From NCBI GenBank assembly GCA_020029595.1, contig JAIBJN010000001.1, positions 18,472 to 82,471 on the forward strand: DNA of 64,000 nt, given 5' to 3'. Made by a program: the position numbers and the translations under genes. Under the pieces are notes generated by a model, which saw only the letters and a program-made list of their open reading frames with translations, was not told where the DNA came from and searched no databases. Within the stretch, counting starts at the first letter, position 1. Every line of letters begins with the position of its first letter. Below are positions 52,432 to 62,699 of the stretch, in pieces. Origin of the DNA: Actinomycetota bacterium (lineage in GTDB: Bacteria > Actinomycetota > Thermoleophilia > Gaiellales > Gaiellaceae).

Positions 52432-54969
52432 GTGTCTGAGGTCGGCGCGCTCGGGCCCGGCCGCATCGAGCCGCGCGAGCTCGAGCAGGAGATGCGCTCG
52501 AGCTACCTCGACTATGCGATGTCGGTCATCGTCGGGCGGGCGCTTCCCGATGTCCGGGACGGCCTGAAGCCCGTCCACCGCCGCGTGCTCTACAGCATGC
52601 ACGAGAACGGGCTTCAGCCGAATCGCCCGTACAAGAAATGCGCCAACGTCGTCGGCTCCGTCATGGGGAACTACCACCCCCACGGCGACTCCGCGATCTA
52701 CGACACGCTCGTCCGCATGGCGCAGTCGTTCTCGCTGCGCTACCCGCTGGTCGACGGCCAGGGCAACTTCGGGTCGATCGACGACGACTCCGCGGCGGCG
52801 ATGCGCTACACGGAGTGTCGCCTCGCCCGGATCGCGACGGAGATGCTGCGGGACATCGACGCGGACACCGTCGACTTCGCCCCCAACTACGACGAGTCCC
52901 GCCGTGAGCCGCTCACGCTCCCGAGCCGCTTCCCGAACCTGCTCGTCAACGGCTCGGCCGGCATCGCCGTCGGCATGGCGACGAACATGCCTCCGCACAG
53001 GCTCTCCGAGGTCGTCGATGCGATCGTCCAGCTCATCGACAGGCCGGAGTCCAACGTCGAGGACCTGATGAAGCACGTGAAGGGGCCCGACTTGCCCACG
53101 GGCGCCTACATCATCGGCCGCGCCGGGATTCGCGACGCCTACCGCACCGGGCGGGGCCGCATCGTCATGCGCGCGCGCGCCCACATCGAGGAGCTGCGTG
53201 GCGGCAAGTCGGCGATCATCGTCACCGAGCTTCCGTACGGCGTGAAGAAGGGCGGCGAGAACGGCGTGATCACGAAGATCGCCGACCTCGTCCAGGACAA
53301 GGTCCTCACGGAGATCTCCGATCTCCAGGACCACTCCGACCGCACGGGAATGCGGATCCAGATCGAGCTGAAGCGCGACGCCGTCCCCCACGTCGCCCTC
53401 AACAAGCTCTTCAAGCACACGCAGCTCCAGACGACGTTCGGCTACAACGCGGTCGCGCTCGTGGCCGGAGTCCCGCGAACGCTCTCGCTCCTCGAGCTCG
53501 TCCACGAGTACCTCGCCTACCAGCGGGGAATCGTCACGCGGCGCTCGAAGTACGAGCTGCGCAAGGCGGAGGAACGAGCGCACGTCCTCCAGGGCTACCT
53601 GATCGCGCTGGACAACCTCGACGAGGTGATCGCCCTCATCCGGGGCTCGGCCGACGTGGACACCGCTCGCGCCGAGCTCATCGAGCGGTTCGAGCTCTCT
53701 GAGATCCAGGCGCAGGCGATCCTCGACCTCCGGCTCGCCCGCCTTACCGGCCTGGCGCGCAAGGAGATCGAAGAGGAGTTCGCCGACCTCCGGGAGCGGA
53801 TCGCGGAGCTTCGCGCCATCCTCGGAGACCCCTCGCGGATCGACGCGCTCATCCGCGAGGAGCTGCTCGAGCTCAAGGAGATCTTCGGCCGCGGCGACGA
53901 CCGGCGTACGGAGATCGCGGTCGCCGAGGAAGAGCTCGAGCTCGAGGATCTGATCGCCGAGGAGGACATGGTCATAGCGATCACGCGCTCGGGCTACGTG
54001 AAGCGCCTGCCCGTGACGACCTACCGGGAGCAGCGGCGCGGCGGCATCGGCGTCATGGGCATGGAGCTGAAGGACGAGGACTACATCGAGCACCTCTTCG
54101 TCGCCTCCACCCACGACTACCTTCTCTTCTTCACCTCGGTGGGGAAGGTCTACCGCCTCAAGGTGCACGAGCTCCCGCTCGGCTCGCGCCAGTCGAAGGG
54201 CCGCGCGATCGTCAACCTGCTGCCGTTCCGGCAGGACGAGACGATTCGCGCCGTCATCGCGACCCGCGATTTCAAGGACGCCGAATACCTCGTGGCCGTG
54301 ACGAAGAAAGGCCTGGTCAAGAAGACCCGCTTCGAGGAATACAACACGCCGCTCAAGGCGGACGGCATCATCGCGATCAAGCTGCGCGACGGCGACGAGC
54401 TCGTCGCCGTCCTCCACTCCTCGGGCGACGACGACATTCTCATCGTCTCACGCAAGGGCCAGGCGATCCGCTTCCACGAGAAGCTGGCGCGGCCGATGGG
54501 CAGGGCGACCTCGGGCGTCACCGGCATGCGCCTGCGCAAGGGCGACGAGGTGATCGCCGCCGACATCGCCCGGAACGATGCCGATCTCCTCGTCGTGACG
54601 GAGAACGGCTTCGGGAAGCGCACGCGCATCGATCAGTACCCGGTAAAGGGCAGGGGTGGGCTCGGCGTGAAGACGGTGCAGCTGACCGAGGCGCGCGGCC
54701 AGCTCGCCGGGTCGCTCGTCGTGCGGGAAGGCGATCAGGTGATGCTCATGTCCACGGGCGGGACCGTCATCCGCATCCCCGCCGACGGCATCAAGCAGAG
54801 CGGCCGGGCCACTCAAGGCGTCATCGTCGTGCGTCTGCGCGAGGGAGAGAACGTCTCCACTCTCGCCCGCGTCGTCGAGCAGGAGAACGGGGGCCTGATC
54901 GAGGAGGGAGCGCCGGTCGACGAGGTCGTCGAGGCCTCGGTGGACGATCTCCCCGTGCCGGACGAGTAA
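52432..54969 (+). CDS. gyrA: DNA gyrase subunit A
   Basis: DNA-cleaving subunit, 845 aa. [38 protein letters not shown] (quinolone-resistance region, with Ser and no Thr at the first key site), active-site Tyr in [10 protein letters not shown], coiled tower, then the C-terminal beta-pinwheel with the GyrA box SRQSKGR-type motif. Starts GTG after GGGGTAA, 14 bp after gyrB. Confidence 0.98.
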   Translation: MSEVGALGPGRIEPRELEQEMRSSYLDYAMSVIVGRALPDVRDGLKPVHRRVLYSMHENGLQPNRPYKKCANVVGSVMGNYHPHGDSAIYDTLVRMAQSFSLRYPLVDGQGNFGSIDDDSAAAMRYTECRLARIATEMLRDIDADTVDFAPNYDESRREPLTLPSRFPNLLVNGSAGIAVGMATNMPPHRLSEVVDAIVQLIDRPESNVEDLMKHVKGPDLPTGAYIIGRAGIRDAYRTGRGRIVMRARAHIEELRGGKSAIIVTELPYGVKKGGENGVITKIADLVQDKVLTEISDLQDHSDRTGMRIQIELKRDAVPHVALNKLFKHTQLQTTFGYNAVALVAGVPRTLSLLELVHEYLAYQRGIVTRRSKYELRKAEERAHVLQGYLIALDNLDEVIALIRGSADVDTARAELIERFELSEIQAQAILDLRLARLTGLARKEIEEEFADLRERIAELRAILGDPSRIDALIREELLELKEIFGRGDDRRTEIAVAEEELELEDLIAEEDMVIAITRSGYVKRLPVTTYREQRRGGIGVMGMELKDEDYIEHLFVASTHDYLLFFTSVGKVYRLKVHELPLGSRQSKGRAIVNLLPFRQDETIRAVIATRDFKDAEYLVAVTKKGLVKKTRFEEYNTPLKADGIIAIKLRDGDELVAVLHSSGDDDILIVSRKGQAIRFHEKLARPMGRATSGVTGMRLRKGDEVIAADIARNDADLLVVTENGFGKRTRIDQYPVKGRGGLGVKTVQLTEARGQLAGSLVVREGDQVMLMSTGGTVIRIPADGIKQSGRATQGVIVVRLREGENVSTLARVVEQENGGLIEEGAPVDEVVEASVDDLPVPDE

Positions 54970-54979
54970 GGAGGGCGGG

Positions 54980-55273
54980 ATGGCCACGCGCCGCGCCGAG
55001 GACCTGCTCGAACCGGTCGACGTCGCCCGCCACCTCCAGAAGCTCGAGCTCTCCCTCGGCCAGGTCTGTCGCGTCGCGGGCGTCTCGAAGATGCAACTCG
55101 ACTACTGGACGACCCGGGCTCGCATTCCGACGAAAGGGCGAAAGCAACGACTCTACGACCTGGACGCGGTCGAGACGGTTCTGCTCATCAAGCAGGGGAA
55201 GGACAAGGGGCTCTCGCTGCAGGCCGCCATCGACGCCGCACGGCGGTTCAAAGCCGCTCGTCTGCCGCGCTAG
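54980..55273 (+). CDS. MerR-like helix-turn-helix protein
   Basis: 97 aa. LSLGQVCRVAGVSKMQLDYWTTRARIPT...RLYDLDAVETVLLIKQGKDKGLSLQAAIDAARRF is a complete MerR-type winged helix with a short end and no sensor domain. It follows gyrA by 10 bp with a strong AAGGAGGGCGGG ribosome site, so it is probably in the gyr operon. Targets unknown. Confidence 0.85.
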   Translation: MATRRAEDLLEPVDVARHLQKLELSLGQVCRVAGVSKMQLDYWTTRARIPTKGRKQRLYDLDAVETVLLIKQGKDKGLSLQAAIDAARRFKAARLPR

Positions 55274-56238
55274 GACTCGCGCAGGACGCCGGCCGCGGAC
55301 TCCGGCGCCATCGTGTTCACGTAGTAGCCCGAGCCGAGCTCGATGCCGGCGAGGACGCCGAAGCGGGGCAGGACCTCGAGGTGCCAGTGTCCGCCGGCGT
55401 GCAGCCAAAGGTTGAGCGGGACGCCGCCTTCGGCGACCCGCAGCCTGCGGACTCCCTCTGCGGCGAGCGCGAGGGTCGCTCCCAGTCGCGGGCTCGCGAA
55501 GGGGTCGCCCTCGCACTCGAGAGGGGCCGCCAGGAGCTCGTACGGCTGGCGGCCTGCGAACGGGCAGAGGAGGAGCACGCCGTCGCGCTCCTCGACGACG
55601 CGGATCCTCTGCTCTCGCTCCTCGGCGAGGACGCGACAGAGGAGGCAGCCGCCGGCGGCCTTTTGCGCCTCGCGCTCCTGGACGACGAGCGGCGGCTCGG
55701 CCTCGAGCCAGACGAGCTGGGAATGGCTGTGTGCGAGACTTGCGCCTCCCCCCGCGCCCTCGTTCACCAGCGCGTGGACATACGGGAACCCGGCCTCGCG
55801 GGCGGCCGCGGCGCGGGCCTGCCAGGCTTCTGCGACGAGCTCGAGCTCGCGCCCGCCCAGGTCGGCGATCGTCCTGACGTGGCGGGGAGTGTGGACGACG
55901 ACCTCCTGGCGCCCGACGGCCGCACGCCGAGCGAAGAGCCCGTCGTCGCGGTCGCCGTCCCGTGGCCAGGGGCCGAAGGCGGGGAACTTGTTCGGCACGA
56001 CCCGGACACGCCAGCCCGGGGTATCGGGAGCGCGCCCGGGCGGGCCGATCGCGTACGTCTCCGGCGGCGTCGCCGCCTCGCGCCCCTCGCAGAAGGGACA
56101 TCCGGCCGGGTTGTCCTGTTCCTCGAGCGTTTCAGCCCTAGGGGCACCGGGCCGCCTGGCCCGCGAGGGCGCGACCACGACCCAGCGGCCCGAGACCGGG
56201 TCATGGCGAAGCTCGGGCGGCGAGTGGCCTTCCGTCAG
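55270..56238 (-). CDS. galT: Galactose-1-phosphate uridylyltransferase, apparent CTG start
   Basis: HIT-superfamily nucleotidyltransferase of the Leloir pathway. Conserved [22 protein letters not shown] at the N-terminus, zinc Cys pair in [25 protein letters not shown] with catalytic His, CLLCRVL and the end motif HWHLEVLPR. No ATG/GTG/TTG precedes ELRHDP in frame; CTG 56238 overlaps the slipin TGA as CTGA and gives 322 aa, a normal size. Starting at the next GTG would remove the conserved head. Other GalT-fold activities (e.g. ADP-glucose type) are possible. Confidence 0.88.
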   Translation of the reverse strand: MTEGHSPPELRHDPVSGRWVVVAPSRARRPGAPRAETLEEQDNPAGCPFCEGREAATPPETYAIGPPGRAPDTPGWRVRVVPNKFPAFGPWPRDGDRDDGLFARRAAVGRQEVVVHTPRHVRTIADLGGRELELVAEAWQARAAAAREAGFPYVHALVNEGAGGGASLAHSHSQLVWLEAEPPLVVQEREAQKAAGGCLLCRVLAEEREQRIRVVEERDGVLLLCPFAGRQPYELLAAPLECEGDPFASPRLGATLALAAEGVRRLRVAEGGVPLNLWLHAGGHWHLEVLPRFGVLAGIELGSGYYVNTMAPESAAGVLRES

Positions 56239-57002
56239 CCGGCGCCCGTTTTGCCTTTGACGAAGGGGCTCAGGAGGTCGATGGGCAGCGGGAGGATCAG
56301 GGTCGACGACCGCTCCGAGCTGATCTCGAGCATCGTCTGGAGGTAGCGGAGCTGGAGCGAGATGGGGTTCTCGGTAAGGACGTCGGCCGCGTCCTTGAGC
56401 CGCTCGGCGGCCTGAAACTCGCCCTCGGCCGCGATCACCTTCGCGCGGCGCTCGCGCTCGGCCTCCGCCTGACGGGCCATCGCCCGCTGCATGCCGGTCG
56501 GGATTTCGACGTCCTTCACCTCGACGATCGAGACCTTGATCCCCCACGGCGAGGTAGCCTCGTCGATGATCTCCTGAAGGATCGCGTTGATCTTGTCGCG
56601 CTCCGAGAGAAGCTCGTCGAGGACATGCTGGCCGAGTACGCTGCGAAGCGTCGTCTGGGAGATCTGCGACGTGGCGACCATGTAGTTCTCGACTTGCACG
56701 ATCGCCCGCTCGGGGTCGATGATCCGGAAGTACGCGACCGCGTTCACCCGGACGGGGACGTTGTCCTTCGTGATCACCTCCTGCGGCGGGATGTTGAGCG
56801 TCACCGTCCGCAGGTCGACCCGCACCATCTTGTCGATGACGGGGATGAGGAGGAAGAGGCCCGGGCCCTTCGGCGGCGAGTGCAGTCGCCCGAGGCGGAA
56901 GATGACGCCCCGCTCGTACTCGCGTGCGACGCGGACGGACGCCGCGAGCAGGAGCACGATGATGATGAGAACGGCGGCGACGGCGATCAGTGCGGGGGTC
57001 AT
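56235..57002 (-). CDS. Slipin / stomatin-like SPFH protein
   Basis: 255 aa: one N-terminal hairpin helix, then the SPFH domain ([50 protein letters not shown]) and a coiled tail ([25 protein letters not shown]). The partner of NfeD, which is just upstream. Start ATG 57002 with a good AAAGGAG ribosome site and TAGGAT (57030-57035) as possible -10, so unlike its neighbours it has a conventional leader. Confidence 0.93.
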   Translation of the reverse strand: MTPALIAVAAVLIIIVLLLAASVRVAREYERGVIFRLGRLHSPPKGPGLFLLIPVIDKMVRVDLRTVTLNIPPQEVITKDNVPVRVNAVAYFRIIDPERAIVQVENYMVATSQISQTTLRSVLGQHVLDELLSERDKINAILQEIIDEATSPWGIKVSIVEVKDVEIPTGMQRAMARQAEAERERRAKVIAAEGEFQAAERLKDAADVLTENPISLQLRYLQTMLEISSERSSTLILPLPIDLLSPFVKGKTGAG

Positions 57003-57046
57003 CAGGCTCCTTTCCGTTCGAGCGCTGGCATCCTATGCGACCCGGC

Positions 57047-58372
57047 CTAGGAGGCCGACACGGCCGCGGGCTCCTCGACGCGCGCGACCTCGAGCACGAG
57101 GTCCTCGCCGATCCCCTCGACACGAACGTGCTCGCCCGGGAACAGCGGCTCTCCGTCGGCGTGCGCCTTCCAGATCTCGCCGTGAACGAACACGAGGCCC
57201 GTCGGGGCCAGTGCGCTCTTGACCACGCCGACCTCGTCGAGGAGCTCCTCTCGCCCGGTCTTCGTCGGTGCCCGCCGCGCTCGGACGATCTTGGTGACCA
57301 CGATCGCGGTCAGGAGCGCGAGCGTCCCGCCCACGGCGAGGGCGACCCAGATGGAGACCTGGTACTCCTCGCCGGCGGGGTCGAAGAGCATGAGCGAGCC
57401 GATGACGAAGCTGACGGCGCCCGCGAGCGCAAGCGCGCCGTGGCTCGTCACGTACGCCTCGGCGCCGAAGAAGCCTGCGGCGAGGATCATGAGCAGGAGC
57501 CCTGCCCAGCTGATCGGGAGCACCTGGAGGCCGAAGAGACCGATGATGAGCGCGATCGCGCCTACCGTCCCCGGGAAGATCAGGCCCGGGTTCAGGATCT
57601 CGATCGTGATCCCGAGGAGCCCGATCGACATGAGCAGGACGATGATGTTCGGGTCGATGAGCGTGTCGAGGATCCGCTTCCACAGCGACATCTCGACCGT
57701 GTCGACGGTCGCGCCGGCGGTGTCCAGGACGAAACCCTTCGGCTCGGTGCGCATGCCGTCGATCTCCTCGAGGAGCGAGGGGAGGTCGGGCGCGACGACG
57801 TCGATGACGTTCTGCTCGAGCGCCTCCCGGGCGCCCAGGTTGGACGCCGAGCGCACCGCCTGCTCGGCCCAGTCGCCGTTGCGGCCGTGGGCCTCGGCGA
57901 GCTCGCGCGCGTAGGCGGCCGCGTCGTTGATCACCTTGCGGCGGAGGTCGCCGGGGATCTCGCCGCCGCCGACGGCGACGGGAGTCGAGGAGCCGATGTT
58001 CGTCTGCCGCGCCATCGCGGCGACGTCGGCCGCCAGGGTGATGAACGCGCCCGCCGAGGCTGCGCGGGATCCAGGCGGGTAGACGTAGACGACCACCGGC
58101 ACGTCCGCGTCGAGCTCCGCCTTGATGATCTCGCGCATGGACGAGTCGAGGCCACCCGGCGTGTCGAGCTCGATGACGACGGCGTCGTACCCCTCCCTCT
58201 CGCCTCGCTCGATCGCGTCGACGACGTAGTCCTGCGTCACCGGGTTGATGTCGTTCGCGAGCTTGACTTCCAGAACGCGAGGCGCCGTCTCTTGGGCAGC
58301 CACGCCCCCCGAGAGCGCGAGCACTCCCGCGAGCAGGCCGAAGGTGAAAGAAAGTCCCCGCAAGCGCGGCAC
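57047..58372 (-). CDS. nfeD: NfeD long-form: ClpP-class serine protease plus OB domain
   Basis: 441 aa. Signal peptide (FTFGLLAGVLALSGGVAAQ), ClpP-like protease domain (VIELDTPGGLDSSMREII, YVYPPGSRAASAGAFITLAADVAAM with catalytic Ser, Lys/second acid in the following helices), four membrane helices (NIIVLLMSIGLLGITIEILNPG, ...) and a C-terminal OB fold (GVVKSALAPTGLVFVHGEIWKA). Cleaves the hydrophobic tail of its slipin partner in archaeal relatives. Start GTG 58372 or TTG 58363; a TAGAAT box lies 13 nt upstream. Confidence 0.9.
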   Translation of the reverse strand: MPRLRGLSFTFGLLAGVLALSGGVAAQETAPRVLEVKLANDINPVTQDYVVDAIERGEREGYDAVVIELDTPGGLDSSMREIIKAELDADVPVVVYVYPPGSRAASAGAFITLAADVAAMARQTNIGSSTPVAVGGGEIPGDLRRKVINDAAAYARELAEAHGRNGDWAEQAVRSASNLGAREALEQNVIDVVAPDLPSLLEEIDGMRTEPKGFVLDTAGATVDTVEMSLWKRILDTLIDPNIIVLLMSIGLLGITIEILNPGLIFPGTVGAIALIIGLFGLQVLPISWAGLLLMILAAGFFGAEAYVTSHGALALAGAVSFVIGSLMLFDPAGEEYQVSIWVALAVGGTLALLTAIVVTKIVRARRAPTKTGREELLDEVGVVKSALAPTGLVFVHGEIWKAHADGEPLFPGEHVRVEGIGEDLVLEVARVEEPAAVSAS

Positions 58373-58385
58373 TTTGGGTGTAAAG

Positions 58386-58391
58386 ATTCTA
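58386..58391 (-). promoter_or_regulatory. Extended -10-like box TGATAGAAT before nfeD
   Basis: TAGAAT preceded by TGA (TGn extension) ends 13 nt before GTG 58372, in the 105-bp gap between nfeD and the divergent amidase. Confidence 0.45.
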
Positions 58392-58477
58392 TCAGGGTCG
58401 TGCCGATGCCCTTGAGGGTGGAGGAGACGTCTGATTCGGTACGAAGGAGCCCGACGCCCCTGATGCCAGGAATCCGG

Positions 58478-60679
58478 ATGAGCTTTCGCCGCACGCTCAC
58501 CTTCGCCGCCATGGTCGCCGCGCTCGTCCCGGGCACGGCGGCCGCCGAGGATGTCCGCATCGTCTCGCGCGACGAGCCGCTCGGCGCCGTGCGTTCCGCG
58601 CTCGCGCGCCCCGCCCCGCTCGCCTTCACGATGGTGGGGGTTCACTGGCAAGGATCCGGGGAGGTCTGGTTCCGAACCGCCCGCGCAGGGGGTCGGTTCG
58701 GCCCTTGGCGGCGGGCCCAGCCGGAGGAGGAGGACACCCCCGACGTGGGAAGTTCCGAGCGCCGCTCCACGGCGGGCTGGAACGTCGGCAACCCCTGGTG
58801 GACGGGCGCCGGGCGCCGGATCCAGTACCGGCTGTCGGGATCGGTTACGCGCCTCCGCACCTTCTTCATCTCGAGCCCGGTGACCGCGGCCGACCGGGCG
58901 CGCGCCGCCTCCGGACGCACGGCGGCCTCGATAGCGGTCGCCGCGGGGCCCGTCGCGCAGCCGCCGATCATCCGGCGTTCAGGCTGGAACGCCGACGAGT
59001 CCATCGTCCGCCGTGCACCCTCGATTGCCGACCGCCTTCGCCGCGCGGTCGTCCACCATACGGCCGGGTCGAATAGTTACTCCCCCGCCGCGTCCGCCGC
59101 GATCGTGCGCGGGATCCAGCGCTACCACGTCCTCGGCAACGGCTGGGACGACATCGGCTACAACTTCCTCATCGACAAGTACGGCCGGATCTTCGAAGGC
59201 CGCGGCGGAGGAATCGCGCAGAACGTCATCGGTGCCCACGCCGGTGGCTTCAACACGGGTAGCGTGGGCGTGTCGTTCCTGGGTACGTACGAGTCGACGA
59301 GCCTCTCGACGGCGGCTCGGCGGGCGCTCCAGAACCTTCTCGCCTGGCGCCTCGACGTCGGGCACGTCTTTCCTCGCGCGCTCGTCGACACCGTCTCGGC
59401 CGGAAGCTCTCGCTGGCCGGCCGGGACGCTGGTGCGTCTTCGCGCCATTTCCGGCCACCGCGACACGAGCTACACGAGCTGCCCGGGCAATGCGGTCTAC
59501 GGCCAGCTCGGGACGATCGCCCGGATCGTGACGCGGATCGGCTTGCCGAAGCTCTACGACCCGGAGGCGGAGGGGAGCGTCGGCGATTTCGTGCGCTTCA
59601 CGGGACGGCTCTCGGCGTCGCGCACCTGGCTCGTCCAGGTGAAGGACGCCGCCGGCACGGTGGTCGCGCAGGGCGGCGGCACGGGCACGGCCGTCAACTG
59701 GACGTGGGACGCGACGGCCGTCCCGATCGCCTTCTACACCTACACGATGAGCGCCGGCCCCGATGTCCGGCCGGCGACGTTCCGGGTCCCCGGACCGCCT
59801 CCACTCGCCGTCACACGCTTGAGGGCGTCCCCGCGCGTGCTGACTCCGAACGGCGACTGGAGCGGCGAGCAGACGACGATCTCGTTCGGGCTTACGCGCC
59901 GCTCCGTCCTCGGCGTCAGGATCGTGAACGCCGCGACCGGGAGTCTCGTGCGCACGCTGCTCGCGAGCGCGGAGCGTCCTGCGGGGGCGCGGAGCTTGAG
60001 CTGGGACGGGACGACCGCAAGCGGTGCTCCCGCCCCCGACGGAAGCTACCGTGCGGAGGTCTCGGCGGAGGCGGGCGTGGAACAGGTCTCCCGCTCCGTG
60101 GACGTCGTGGTCGATCGCACGCTCGGAGGCGTCTCGGCAACCCCGGCGCTCATCTCGCCCAACGGGGACGGACGCCTCGAGTCACTCGACGTCGGCTTCG
60201 AGCTCACGCGGCAGGCCTCGGTTCGCGTCCAGTTCAAGCGCAGCGGGAAGGTCGTCCGGACGGTGCTGAGCGACCTGCTGGACGCCGGTCCGTACACGGT
60301 CTCCTGGAACGGTCGGCGGGAGGACGGCAGGCGCGTCGCCGACGGCCTCGTCAAGGCTGTCGTCCTGGCCACGACCTCGCTCGGTACTCGCGCGCTCGGG
60401 CGGCCCGTCCGGCTCGACACCACGCGCCCGGTCGTCCGCGTCCTCTCGCTGAGGATGGTGAACGGTGTCGCGCGACTCCGCTTCAGCCTGAGCGAGCCTG
60501 CGCAGGTGCACATCTGGTACGGCCGGCGCGTGTGGAGCGACGGGGACGACATCGTCCGCGACCGCCCCGCCGGCGTGCAGTCGCTCTGGCGACGTGTGCG
60601 GGCGCGCGTGGTCCGGATCGTCGCCGTCGACGAGGCGATGAACCGGAGCGCGCCGGCCGTCTTCCGCGCCCTGCGCTAG
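58478..60679 (+). CDS. Secreted N-acetylmuramoyl-L-alanine amidase with FlgD-like Ig repeats
   Basis: 733 aa from ATG 58478: signal peptide (FAAMVAALVPGTAAA), a galactose-binding-like N region with repeated WFRT/WW motifs, then an amidase-2/PGRP domain with zinc ligands His (VVHHTAGSN), His (IGAHAGGFN) and Cys (TSCPGN), and a catalytic-type GHRDTS. The C-terminal third holds two FlgD-Ig-like repeats, each opening with a PNGD (LTPNGDWSGEQT, ISPNGDGRLESL) and closing SWDG/SWNG. It cleaves the stem peptide from peptidoglycan. The 1229-aa track ORF extends far upstream antisense to nfeD; signal peptide and AGGA before ATG 58478 fix the real start. Confidence 0.88.
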   Translation: MSFRRTLTFAAMVAALVPGTAAAEDVRIVSRDEPLGAVRSALARPAPLAFTMVGVHWQGSGEVWFRTARAGGRFGPWRRAQPEEEDTPDVGSSERRSTAGWNVGNPWWTGAGRRIQYRLSGSVTRLRTFFISSPVTAADRARAASGRTAASIAVAAGPVAQPPIIRRSGWNADESIVRRAPSIADRLRRAVVHHTAGSNSYSPAASAAIVRGIQRYHVLGNGWDDIGYNFLIDKYGRIFEGRGGGIAQNVIGAHAGGFNTGSVGVSFLGTYESTSLSTAARRALQNLLAWRLDVGHVFPRALVDTVSAGSSRWPAGTLVRLRAISGHRDTSYTSCPGNAVYGQLGTIARIVTRIGLPKLYDPEAEGSVGDFVRFTGRLSASRTWLVQVKDAAGTVVAQGGGTGTAVNWTWDATAVPIAFYTYTMSAGPDVRPATFRVPGPPPLAVTRLRASPRVLTPNGDWSGEQTTISFGLTRRSVLGVRIVNAATGSLVRTLLASAERPAGARSLSWDGTTASGAPAPDGSYRAEVSAEAGVEQVSRSVDVVVDRTLGGVSATPALISPNGDGRLESLDVGFELTRQASVRVQFKRSGKVVRTVLSDLLDAGPYTVSWNGRREDGRRVADGLVKAVVLATTSLGTRALGRPVRLDTTRPVVRVLSLRMVNGVARLRFSLSEPAQVHIWYGRRVWSDGDDIVRDRPAGVQSLWRRVRARVVRIVAVDEAMNRSAPAVFRALR

Positions 60680-61422
60680 CGCTCGAAGAGAACCTCGCCG
60701 CTCTCGACGAGGCGCCGCTCGCCCCCGATCTCGACCTCGAGCCTCCCCTGCCGGTCGACGGCGATGCCGAGGCCGACCTCGCCGTCGACGAGAACGCGCC
60801 GGCCTCGGAGGAAGTCCCGCGCACCGAGGCCGTCGTAGACGGAGTCGAGGCCCCCTTCCCGCCAGCGGTCGTAGGCCTGCTCGAGCCGAAAGAGGAGGTC
60901 GCCGAGGATCGGCGCCCGCTCGCGGCGGATCCCGTCCGTGGTGAGGAGAGAGCCGGCCGCGACCTTCGCGTCGCCGGGAAGCTGCTCGCGTGTCTGGTTG
61001 ACGTTCAGGCCGATTCCGAGGACGACCGCGCCGTCGGCGACCTCCGCGAGGACACCCGCCACCTTGCGCCGGTTGACGAGGACGTCGTTCGGCCACTTGA
61101 TCTGTGCCGCGAGGTTCGTCGCTTCCTCGACGGCCTCCGCGACGGCGAGGCCGCCGACGAGGGTGAGCTCGGCGACGACACGCTCCGCGGGGGGCTCGAG
61201 CAGGACCGAGCAGAGGATGGCGGTGCCGGTCGGCGCCTCCCAGCTTCGCCCGAGCCGCCCCCGGCCTCCCGTCTGCTCGTCGCACACGGCCGCCGCGCCT
61301 TCTGGGAGGTCGGCGCCGAGCAGGCGCTGGGTGGACTCGCACGTCTGCTCGTAGACGAGGGGACGACCGAAGCGGCCGCGGAGCAGCGGCTCGACCGTCT
61401 CCGGTGTCAGCGCGTCGATCAT
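60676..61422 (-). CDS. birA: Biotin-protein ligase (BirA), no repressor domain
   Basis: 248 aa. GRGRLGRSWEAPTGT (biotinyl-AMP loop), KWPNDVLVNRRKVAGVLAE and VLGIGLNVN are the catalytic core, followed by the small C-terminal SH3-like domain. There is no N-terminal helix-turn-helix, so it is a ligase only. It attaches biotin to acetyl-CoA carboxylase and relatives, fitting with the fab genes on the other side. Ends 4 bp inside the amidase stop (convergent). Confidence 0.93.
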   Translation of the reverse strand: MIDALTPETVEPLLRGRFGRPLVYEQTCESTQRLLGADLPEGAAAVCDEQTGGRGRLGRSWEAPTGTAILCSVLLEPPAERVVAELTLVGGLAVAEAVEEATNLAAQIKWPNDVLVNRRKVAGVLAEVADGAVVLGIGLNVNQTREQLPGDAKVAAGSLLTTDGIRRERAPILGDLLFRLEQAYDRWREGGLDSVYDGLGARDFLRGRRVLVDGEVGLGIAVDRQGRLEVEIGGERRLVESGEVLFER

Positions 61423-61621
61423 CCGCACAGCCGGGGGCGAGATGCTTGGCCTGTGACCCGCGCGCTCGTCGGGGACGGCTGCGACCAAGCCGGGCGTCGT
61501 GATCGTCCGCAGCCCGTACTGGTTAGTACGAGCAAGGGCGAGCGCGGCGAACCGGCGCAGTGCCGCAGTCGCCAGCCGCGGGTGCGGGGGTTGCCGGTCA
61601 AGCATCTACACTAACGCCGCC
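61423..61621. other. Divergent birA / sigma-factor region, possible degenerate element
   Basis: 199 bp without a gene. Contains GTACTggttAGTAC and, downstream, GGCGCAGTGCCGCAGTCGCC, a layout resembling the centre of copy A at 15364-15526; similarity is loose and may be chance. The right end holds the sigma-factor -10. Confidence 0.3.
61607..61612 (+). promoter_or_regulatory. -10-like box TACACT before ECF sigma gene
   Basis: TACACT ends 9 nt before GTG 61622; candidate leaderless promoter. Confidence 0.45.
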
Positions 61622-62239
61622 GTGCAACCAGCCGCCGCGCCTGTCCGTCAGATCGACCGAGAGCCGCCCTCGTGGCGGTCGCTCGCGTACCGGAAGCTCA
61701 GCGACGTGGATCTCGTCAGCAAGGCGAAGAACGGAGATGGATGGGCGCTCGACGTCCTCGTCGAGCGCCATGCGCCGCGCGTGAACCGGCTTGCCCTGCA
61801 GCTCGTCGGCGACCTCGAGGAGGCGCGCGACGCCGCGCAGGAGTCGCTCGTGAAGCTCTGCACGAAACTCCGCCAGTTCCGCGGCGAGTCCCAGTTCGCG
61901 ACCTGGCTCCATCGCCTGGTCGTCAACACCTGCCGGGATCGCCTCGCGCGGGCGCGCATCCGCCAGACCGAGCCCCTCGCACTCGACGACGAGCCCGCGG
62001 GCGAGGAAAGCGATCCCTCGCGCGCCGCGCTCCTCGCGGACAAGCGGCGTGAGCTCGCCGCCGCCCTCGCGCGCTTGTCGCCGAACCAGCGCATTGCGGT
62101 CGTCCTGCGCGACGTGTTCGGGCTGACGTACGAGGAGATCTCGCGCGTCGCGCGCATGCCGGTCGGGACGGCGAAGTGCTACGTGCACCGGGCGCGGGCC
62201 CGCTTGCGTGCGGGGCTGGAGGAGACGGCGAGCGATTGA
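61622..62239 (+). CDS. ECF-type RNA polymerase sigma factor
   Basis: 205 aa. Region 2 (LDVLVERHAPRVNRLALQLVGDLEEARDAAQESLVKLC, FATWLHRLVVNTCRDRLARAR) and region 4 (LSPNQRIAVVLRDVFGLTYEEISRVARMPVGTAKCYVHRARARL). About 25 extra residues at the front. No anti-sigma gene next to it; fabZ follows 10 bp later, so it might share control with fatty-acid synthesis, inferred from position only. GTG 61622 is chosen because the longer track start lies upstream of the promoter-like box. Confidence 0.9.
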   Translation: MQPAAAPVRQIDREPPSWRSLAYRKLSDVDLVSKAKNGDGWALDVLVERHAPRVNRLALQLVGDLEEARDAAQESLVKLCTKLRQFRGESQFATWLHRLVVNTCRDRLARARIRQTEPLALDDEPAGEESDPSRAALLADKRRELAAALARLSPNQRIAVVLRDVFGLTYEEISRVARMPVGTAKCYVHRARARLRAGLEETASD

Positions 62240-62249
62240 GCCGGCCGAG

Positions 62250-62699
62250 GTGACCTTCACGCCGCCCTTCGGCAGGCGGGAGATCGAGCAGATCCTCCCG
62301 CACCGAGACCCCTTCCTGCTTCTCGACGAAGTGATCGAGCTCGAGCCGGGGGCCCGCGTCGTCGCGCGGAAAAAGGTGCGCGAGGACGAGTGGTACCTCG
62401 CCGGGCACTTCCCCGGGCGGCCGATCATGCCGGGCGTCCTCATGGTCGAGGCGATGGCCCAGACGGGTGCCGTCGCCGTCCTCTCCGACGAGGAGAACCG
62501 CGGCAGGCTCGCGCTCTTCGCGGGCATCGACGACGTGCGCTTCAAGCGCATCGTCGTCCCTGGGGACGTGCTCGAGCTGACGTGCGAGCTCGAGCGTGTG
62601 CGAGGCCCCGTCGGGCGCGGGAAGGCGACAGCGACGGTGGACGGCGAGCTTGCGGTCCGCGGGACGCTGACCTTCGCCGTCACGGCGGCGGACGCGTGA
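62250..62699 (+). CDS. fabZ: 3-hydroxyacyl-ACP dehydratase FabZ
   Basis: 149 aa hot-dog fold dehydratase of type II fatty-acid synthesis. Active His in ILPHRDPFLLLDEV and active Glu in GHFPGRPIMPGVLMVEAMAQ. Start GTG 62250 (VTFTPPFGRREIEQ). The stop overlaps the fabH start (GTGA). Confidence 0.94.
   Translation: MTFTPPFGRREIEQILPHRDPFLLLDEVIELEPGARVVARKKVREDEWYLAGHFPGRPIMPGVLMVEAMAQTGAVAVLSDEENRGRLALFAGIDDVRFKRIVVPGDVLELTCELERVRGPVGRGKATATVDGELAVRGTLTFAVTAADA

Noticed and set aside
56990-58405. Open plus-strand frame upstream of the amidase (part of a 1229-aa ORF)
   Set aside because: It is antisense to nfeD, has the composition of a GC-rich shadow frame, and the amidase has its own signal peptide and ribosome site at 58478.
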